Below, in pieces: positions 6,890 to 10,205 of a stretch of 10,205 nt of DNA (within the stretch, counting starts at the first letter, position 1; each line of letters begins with the position of its first letter). Both the position numbers and the translations under genes were made by a program. The notes under the pieces were generated by a model that made no database searches, was not told the DNA's origin, and saw only the letters and a list, made by a program, of their open reading frames with translations. The stretch is from an uncultured Selenomonadales bacterium (GTDB lineage: Bacteria; Bacillota; Negativicutes; Selenomonadales; Selenomonadaceae). The stretch covers positions 1 through 10,205 of the forward strand of contig CAMVAG010000065.1 in assembly GCA_947165405.1 (NCBI GenBank), written 5' to 3'.

Positions 6890-8278
6890 ATGAGGAAGGA
6901 ACACGATTTTTTGGGAGAAATTGAAGTCCCCGACGAGGCGTATTACGGCGTACAAACCATGCGCGCCATCGAAAACTTCACAATCACCGGACGCAGGCTC
7001 GACGAGGATTTTATCAAGTCGCTTGCAAAAGTTAAAAAAGCTGCCGCTCAAGCAAACATGGAAACGGGACGCCTCGATCGCAAAATCGGCAACGCACTCG
7101 TTCAGGCGGCTGAAGAAATTATCGACGGACAATTCATTGAGCAATTCCCCGTTGACCCGATTCAAGGCGGCGCAGGCACTTCGATTAACATGAACATGAA
7201 CGAAGTCCTCTGCAACCGCGCACTTGAAATTATCGGCGAGGCAAAGGGACGCTACGACATCATTTCGCCGAACAATCACGCGAACATGGCGCAATCGACC
7301 AACGACAGCTTGCCGACCGCAATCAAAGTTTGCTTGACTTTCAAGAGCCACAACGTAACCTCCGCGCTTGATTATCTTGCAACCGCCCTTGAACAAAAAG
7401 CGGAAGAATACAAAGATATTCTCAAGATGGGTCGCACGCACTTGCAAGACGCCGTTCCCATTACGCTCGGTCAAGAGATGGGCTCCTACGCTTCGGCGAT
7501 TCGTCGCAGTATCAAACGCATTGAGTGGGCGATTGACAGTATCCGCTTGATTAACATGGGCGGCACCGCTGTCGGCACCGGCCTCAACGCCGAACCTGCT
7601 TATATCAAAATCGTCGCACGCAAGCTCCGCGAAATCACCGGCGAAAATTTTGAAACTTCAACGAACATTATCGACGCCACGAATAACACCGACGGCTTTG
7701 TTGACGTAAGCTCCGCCTTGAAGAACACCGCGCTTGTCCTTATCAAAATGGCGAACGACTTCAGGCTTATGGCTTCGGGTCCTCGTTGCGGTCTCAATGA
7801 ATTGTTCCTGCCCAAGCGTCAACCCGGCTCGTCGATTATGCCCGGCAAAGTCAATCCCGTTATCGCCGAAGTCATGGATCAAGCTTGCTATCAAGTTATC
7901 GGCAACGACCTCGCGGTCACGCTCGGCGTCGAGAACGGACAATTTGAGTTGAACGTCATGGAACCGATTATGGCTTACAACCTCTGCAGCTCAATGAATT
8001 ATCTTGCAAATGCCTCGCGGACTTTCGTCGACAAACTCTTGACCGGTCTTGAGCCGAACCGTGAACAATGTCAAAAATGGTTGGACAGCTCCGTCGGTGT
8101 CGTGACGGCTCTCTTGCCGCATTTGGGCTACGAACAATGCTCAATGCTCGCGAAGGAAGCTTATGCCACTCGCCGCCCGATTCGCGAAATCATTTTGGAA
8201 AAGGGTTTGCTCACCGAAGAAGAGCTGAAAGTTTACATGTCGCCCGAAAAGATGACGCGTCCCGGCATCACGAAATAA
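6890..8278 (+). CDS. aspA: Aspartate ammonia-lyase (aspartase)
   Basis: This 462-residue cytoplasmic enzyme of the fumarase/aspartase superfamily converts L-aspartate to fumarate and ammonia. Conserved regions in order are GTSINMNMNEV (96-106), SPNNHANMAQSTNDS (126-140), GRTHLQDAVP (181-190, with the T-H pair of region 1) and the signature GSSIMPGKVNP (313-323), whose flexible loop carries the catalytic serine (S314 or S315). Length and the MNMNEV and NHxNMxQS context fit aspartase better than class II fumarase, and its place after asparaginase and the aspartate carrier supports this. ATG at 6890 follows GAAGGTG (6878-6884) by 5 nt, and 32 nt separate it from the asparaginase stop. A strong terminator follows 25 nt after its stop. 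Confidence 0.94.
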   Translation: MRKEHDFLGEIEVPDEAYYGVQTMRAIENFTITGRRLDEDFIKSLAKVKKAAAQANMETGRLDRKIGNALVQAAEEIIDGQFIEQFPVDPIQGGAGTSINMNMNEVLCNRALEIIGEAKGRYDIISPNNHANMAQSTNDSLPTAIKVCLTFKSHNVTSALDYLATALEQKAEEYKDILKMGRTHLQDAVPITLGQEMGSYASAIRRSIKRIEWAIDSIRLINMGGTAVGTGLNAEPAYIKIVARKLREITGENFETSTNIIDATNNTDGFVDVSSALKNTALVLIKMANDFRLMASGPRCGLNELFLPKRQPGSSIMPGKVNPVIAEVMDQACYQVIGNDLAVTLGVENGQFELNVMEPIMAYNLCSSMNYLANASRTFVDKLLTGLEPNREQCQKWLDSSVGVVTALLPHLGYEQCSMLAKEAYATRRPIREIILEKGLLTEEELKVYMSPEKMTRPGITK

Positions 8279-8303
8279 AATTCACTCGGTAAAAAAAATT
8301 TAA

Positions 8304-8335
8304 CCCCCGCGATTTTTTCACGGGGGATTTTTTTT
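8304..8335 (+). terminator. Rho-independent terminator of the dcuA-asparaginase-aspartase operon
   Basis: CCCCCG (8304-8309) pairs with CGGGGG (8321-8326), followed by A and eight T (8328-8335). An A8 tract at 8291-8298 before the stem gives T8 on the other strand, so the signal may also work for the convergent SGNH gene. Confidence 0.88.
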
Positions 8336-8375
8336 ATTTCGCAAAGAGAATTGCTTCCGAATAAAGTTTGACGCC
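8334..8375 (-). pseudogene. Remnant 3' tail of a second SGNH hydrolase gene
   Basis: On the minus strand copy 1 of the duplication reads GVKLYSEAILFAK and stop (TAA at 8334-8336), against GVELYSEAILLAK and stop in the intact neighbouring gene. Two of the four codon differences are silent, and the other two change E/K and L/F. This pattern is expected if the copy was once a translated paralogue. Nothing of the gene body remains upstream: the reading frame runs into the neighbour's terminator region. It is probably non-functional as a coding segment. Confidence 0.6.
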
Positions 8376-8400
8376 TTCACTTGGTAAAAAAAATTTAACC

Positions 8401-8425
8401 TTCTCGGTTTTTCACGGGAATTTTT
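8401..8425. terminator. Second terminator-like hairpin directly after the SGNH gene
   Basis: TTCTCG (8401-8406) pairs with CGGGAA (8415-8420) with one G-U pair, followed on the plus strand by TTTTT. The SGNH stop codon begins immediately beside it. It is the diverged copy of the hairpin at 8304-8335. On the minus strand the T8 tract lies beyond GGTTAAA, so termination of the SGNH gene is possible but not canonical. Confidence 0.5.
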
Positions 8426-9077
8426 ATTTCGCAAGAAGAATTGCTTCCGAATAGAGCTCGACGCCTTCAAAAGCGTTCGGGTGAATGAAATCGACCAGAT
8501 AATTTTTTTGCGGAAAAATTTTCAGTCGAGCCTCGATATACGGATTGGCGTCGATGAAAATTTCGCCCTGCGCGGCGCACCAATTTTTCAAAGCGGCGGA
8601 ATAATTTTCGTTGAGTTTAATTTTCTCGTCGAAGGGCAACGCGCTGATAAAATCTCCGTCGGTCGAAGTCCACGGCGCGATAAAAATAAATTTCGCGGCG
8701 GAAATTTTTTCGCGGATGCCGTCACGAATTTTTTGCAAGTCGGCAACGTATTCTTCGGGCGTCATTGAACAAATTTTTTCGTCACGATAGCGCACATCAT
8801 TTGCTCCGACCGCAACGACGAATAAATATGCTTTGGTCTTAATCATTTCATCGAGGCGTTCGAGTAAAATTTTTGTCGTCGCGCCGCCTTGAGAGACGTT
8901 AAAAATTTTTCCGCGAATCAAATTTTTAAGCGGCTCAAAATACGGAACACCTCCGTTGCGCGTGCCTTCGGTCAAGCTGTCGCCGACAAAGCAAACGTTT
9001 TCCGCCGCCGTCAAAGCCTTGTAAAAATCGCCGCGCATTTCGTCGGAAATTTTCAACGGCTGAACTTTACGCCTCAT
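8424..9077 (-). CDS. SGNH/GDSL-family hydrolase
   Basis: This 217-residue protein has the four SGNH blocks: FVGDSLTEG (30-38) with nucleophile S34, SQGGATT (62-68) for the oxyanion glycine, GANDV (91-95) with N93, and DFIHPN (196-201) with catalytic D196 and H199. Such enzymes are esterases, acyl hydrolases or carbohydrate deacetylases; the substrate is unknown. No signal peptide is seen, so it is likely cytoplasmic. I chose ATG at 9077 because GGAGG at 9085-9089 lies 7 nt upstream and the protein is complete from there. The same frame stays open to a TTG at 9194, which would add 39 residues belonging to the damaged upstream gene. A long fusion cannot be excluded. The last 13 codons are duplicated downstream. 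Confidence 0.85.
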   Translation of the reverse strand: MRRKVQPLKISDEMRGDFYKALTAAENVCFVGDSLTEGTRNGGVPYFEPLKNLIRGKIFNVSQGGATTKILLERLDEMIKTKAYLFVVAVGANDVRYRDEKICSMTPEEYVADLQKIRDGIREKISAAKFIFIAPWTSTDGDFISALPFDEKIKLNENYSAALKNWCAAQGEIFIDANPYIEARLKIFPQKNYLVDFIHPNAFEGVELYSEAILLAK

Positions 9078-9610
9078 AAAACCGCCTCCGTCAAAAAAAT
9101 ATTTCTGCTGATTCAAATTAATTTCGACGCCGAGCATAATTTTCGTGACGTGCTTTAAAATTTCCTCGACGCGCTCAAGGTCGCGGGTGCTCAATTCGCC
9201 GCGAAGTTTTTCGTCGTGCGGTCAACGTAAACCTCAACCAATGCGCCGGCGTCGCCGTTGTGAGCGCGGTAGATGTTGGCGAAGTTGCCGGGACAAAACG
9301 CCGTAAAATTTTTCCCGTCGAATATTGCGTGCCCCAATGAGTCAAGACGATTATCAAATCGGGCTGCCCTCGTCGACGAGGAACGAACTCACGAAAAAAT
9401 TCGCGTTAACCTGAACGTCGCCCCGTGAATCGTCGTCAAGGATTCGACAATGCCGTTTAAAAATTTTTTCAGCAAGCCGCCGAATTTATCCGAGCCGAAA
9501 ATTAAAGTTATCAAAAAAGAAGCCGTCAACAAAAAAAAAATCGCCGAGCCCGCGTCGACCAAAAAATTATTGAGCGACGAATTTTGCAGGGCGAACAGAC
9601 AATGCGCGAA
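9078..9610 (-). pseudogene. Frame-broken gene of unknown family (single-base deletions or assembly errors)
   Basis: Protein-like stretches follow one another in changing frames on the minus strand: a membrane-helix segment (FFLLTASFLITLIFG, about 9530-9485) ending near TTIHG, then DVQVNANFFVSSFLVDEG (about 9419-9366), then DLIIVLTHWGTQYSTG (about 9360-9315), then KNFTAFCPGNFANIYR and GALVEVYVDR (about 9314-9215), then LRGELSTRDLERVEEILK (about 9206-9155) to FFDGGG (about 9080). Every switch is in the same direction, as if one base were missing, and a homopolymer lies at each: G4, C3, A5 and A5. Restoring four bases gives one continuous protein. The frame has no good start codon, and its 5' end abuts a heptamer array, so it may also be truncated. 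I recognise no family. It could be a decaying gene, an under-corrected assembly, or the N-terminal part of the SGNH protein. Confidence 0.5.
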
Positions 9611-9622
9611 TTATAATTGATT

Positions 9623-9650
9623 CCCCATTCCCAATTCCCAATTCCCAATT
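9623..9650. repeat. Heptamer tandem array, CCCAATT, four units
   Basis: The units are CCCCATT and three exact CCCAATT, together exactly 28 nt. The array ends 4 nt from the stop codon of the HIT gene and lies just before the 5' limit of the frame-broken gene. It resembles in form the short heptameric tandem repeats described in cyanobacteria, but the host here does not look cyanobacterial. Confidence 0.85.
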
Positions 9651-9654
9651 GAAT

Positions 9655-10002
9655 TCAGCCGGGCGGCCAAGTCATTTTTCTGCCGCCGAGCAAATGAACA
9701 TGCAAATGATTGACGGTCTGTCCTCCGTCGTCACCGGTATTCAAGACGATTCGGAAGCCGCTTTCGACAACTCCGAGTTCGGCAGCGAGCTTCGGCACCA
9801 CGTCAACGAAAATGTGCGCGGCAAGTTCCTTATCTTCCGCCTGAAATTTCGCGACGCTTTGAATATGTTTTTTCGGAACAATCAAAACGTGAACGGGAGC
9901 TTTCGGGGACAAGTCCTTGAAGGCGATAACGGTATCGTCCTCGAAAACTTTTTGAGCGGGAATTTCGCCCGCCGCAATCTTGCAGAAAATACAATCAGCC
10001 AT
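9655..10002 (-). CDS. HIT-family nucleotide-binding protein (HINT type)
   Basis: This 115-residue protein is a histidine-triad hydrolase of the HINT branch, acting on purine nucleoside phosphoramidates or AMP conjugates. It has the N-terminal CIFCKIAAGEIP (4-15, with the C4/C7 pair seen in many bacterial members), VLIVPKKHI (39-47), and the active-site HLHVHLLGGR (99-108), whose second half supplies the catalytic histidine. The end, MTWPPG, is a usual HINT terminus, so the gene is complete. AGGGAG lies 9 nt before the ATG. Heptamer arrays lie on both sides, four nucleotides beyond the stop and about 30 nt upstream of the start. The physiological substrate is unknown, as for most members. Confidence 0.94.
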   Translation of the reverse strand: MADCIFCKIAAGEIPAQKVFEDDTVIAFKDLSPKAPVHVLIVPKKHIQSVAKFQAEDKELAAHIFVDVVPKLAAELGVVESGFRIVLNTGDDGGQTVNHLHVHLLGGRKMTWPPG

Positions 10003-10031
10003 AATAAAAATCTCCCTTCGGTCGATTTTTA

Positions 10032-10059
10032 GCTGTCAGCTTTTAGCTTTCAGCTTTCA
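10032..10059. repeat. Heptamer tandem array, GCTTTCA, four units
   Basis: The units are GCTGTCA, GCTTTTA, GCTTTCA and GCTTTCA, again exactly 28 nt; ATTTTTA at 10025-10031 may be a worn fifth unit. On the minus strand the unit reads TGAAAGC, so a run of three puts a stop codon in every frame. Confidence 0.8.
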
Positions 10060-10064
10060 GAATC

Positions 10065-10091
10065 CTAATCACTAACCACTAATCACTATTC
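10065..10091. repeat. Heptamer tandem array, CTAATCA, about four units
   Basis: The units are CTAATCA, CTAACCA, CTAATCA and a partial CTATTC. The array lies 5 nt from the GCTTTCA array. Its last unit contains the stop codon (10086-10088) of the gene at the right edge. On the minus strand the unit TGATTAG holds both TGA and TAG and so closes all frames. Confidence 0.8.
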
Positions 10092-10205
10092 GGCGGCGAT
10101 AACGTGTCTGACTCCGTAATATTGAGCGACACAAGAATTTCGGCAACTGTTGAGCTTATTCTCAATGCCGGCAAAATAATCGAGTTCGGCGGCCGCGCTC
10201 CTGTC
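10086..10205 (-). CDS. 3' end of an unidentified gene (partial, continues beyond the window)
   Basis: The minus strand has an open frame from the right edge to TAG at 10086-10088, giving 39 residues. They include SAAAELDYFAGIENKL, NSCRNSCVAQYYG and a final VRHVIAAE. Codon use (GCC, GAA, GAT, GGC, AAG, CTC) is like that of the intact neighbours. I do not recognise the family. The stop codon lies within a heptamer array, which may have replaced the original end. It is co-directional with the HIT gene, and the gap between them is filled mostly by the two heptamer arrays. Confidence 0.5.
   Translation of the reverse strand, partial: DRSAAAELDYFAGIENKLNSCRNSCVAQYYGVRHVIAAE

Larger units (their letters stand above)
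8281..8465. repeat. Diverged tandem duplication, 95 and 90 bp
   Basis: Copy 1 (8281-8375) and copy 2 (8376-8465) share TTCAC-T/C-TGG-type starts, the same A8-TTTAA tract, a hairpin, TTATTTCGCAA, and ATTGCTTCCGAATA, and both end in GACGCC. Each copy therefore holds a terminator hairpin plus the last 13-14 codons of an SGNH hydrolase gene on the minus strand. Copy 2 carries the intact gene's real end. Differences are substitutions and about 5 deleted bases in the hairpin loop and T-tract. Confidence 0.85.

Noticed and set aside
9175..9357. Separate 60-residue gene on the minus strand
   Set aside because: Only its first part (LIIVLTHWGTQYSTG) is protein-like; the rest is rich in R, T, P and S as in a wrong frame. 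It is better seen as one piece of the frame-broken gene.
9389..9391. TGA within the damaged gene read as selenocysteine
   Set aside because: No SECIS-like hairpin was seen just downstream, and residues after the TGA in that frame (VRSSSTRAA) look non-coding. The other frame reads much better there, so a base loss explains it.
9649..10032. Plus-strand 127-residue open frame opposite the HIT gene
   Set aside because: It mirrors the HIT gene, whose histidine triad and ribosome site are convincing. No independent signal supports the opposite frame.
9623..10091. Heptamer arrays as a CRISPR array
   Set aside because: Units are only 7 bp, directly adjacent without spacers, and no cas gene is present.

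Overview
The window looks like chromosomal DNA of an anaerobic bacterium with strong GGAGG-type ribosome binding sites and near-consensus sigma70 promoters. The gene set fits an anaerobic, amino-acid-fermenting or fumarate-respiring member of the Bacillota: a rubredoxin-first ('reverse') rubrerythrin, a Dcu C4-dicarboxylate carrier, aspartase and an exported asparaginase. The class Negativicutes is a reasonable guess but is inference only. There is no phage, IS element or CRISPR array.

Layout. Positions 1-188 hold a palindromic element and a promoter. Positions 198-2921 form a co-directional group: a free-standing heavy-metal-binding (HMA) protein overlapping a Zn/Cd/Pb P-type ATPase by 4 nt, then a small NAD(P)-binding protein. 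Positions 2936-3736 hold a reverse rubrerythrin with its own extended -10 promoter, a tRNA-Ser(CGA) whose promoter starts 4 nt after the rubrerythrin stop, and a terminator. A YbaK/ProX-type aminoacyl-tRNA deacylase lies on the minus strand (3757-4236), divergent from the next operon.

Positions 4321-8335 form the metabolic centre: promoter, candidate operator, dcuA-like carrier, exported asparaginase, aspartase, terminator. Asparagine is hydrolysed outside the cytoplasmic membrane, aspartate enters through the Dcu carrier (probably in exchange for succinate or fumarate), and aspartase releases ammonia and fumarate, which can be respired to succinate.

Positions 8281-10205 are the untidy part, with all genes on the minus strand. 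It contains a diverged 95/90-bp tandem duplication carrying a terminator plus the tail of an SGNH hydrolase gene, the intact SGNH hydrolase gene, and a frame-broken gene of unknown family. That gene can be read as one protein if four single bases, each at a homopolymer run, are restored. Next come a HIT-family gene flanked by three different heptamer tandem arrays, and the 3' end of an unidentified gene running off the right edge.

No clearly new defence or mobile system was found. The items most worth a second look are the four-deletion reading-frame mosaic, the heptamer arrays and the duplicated terminator/tail.
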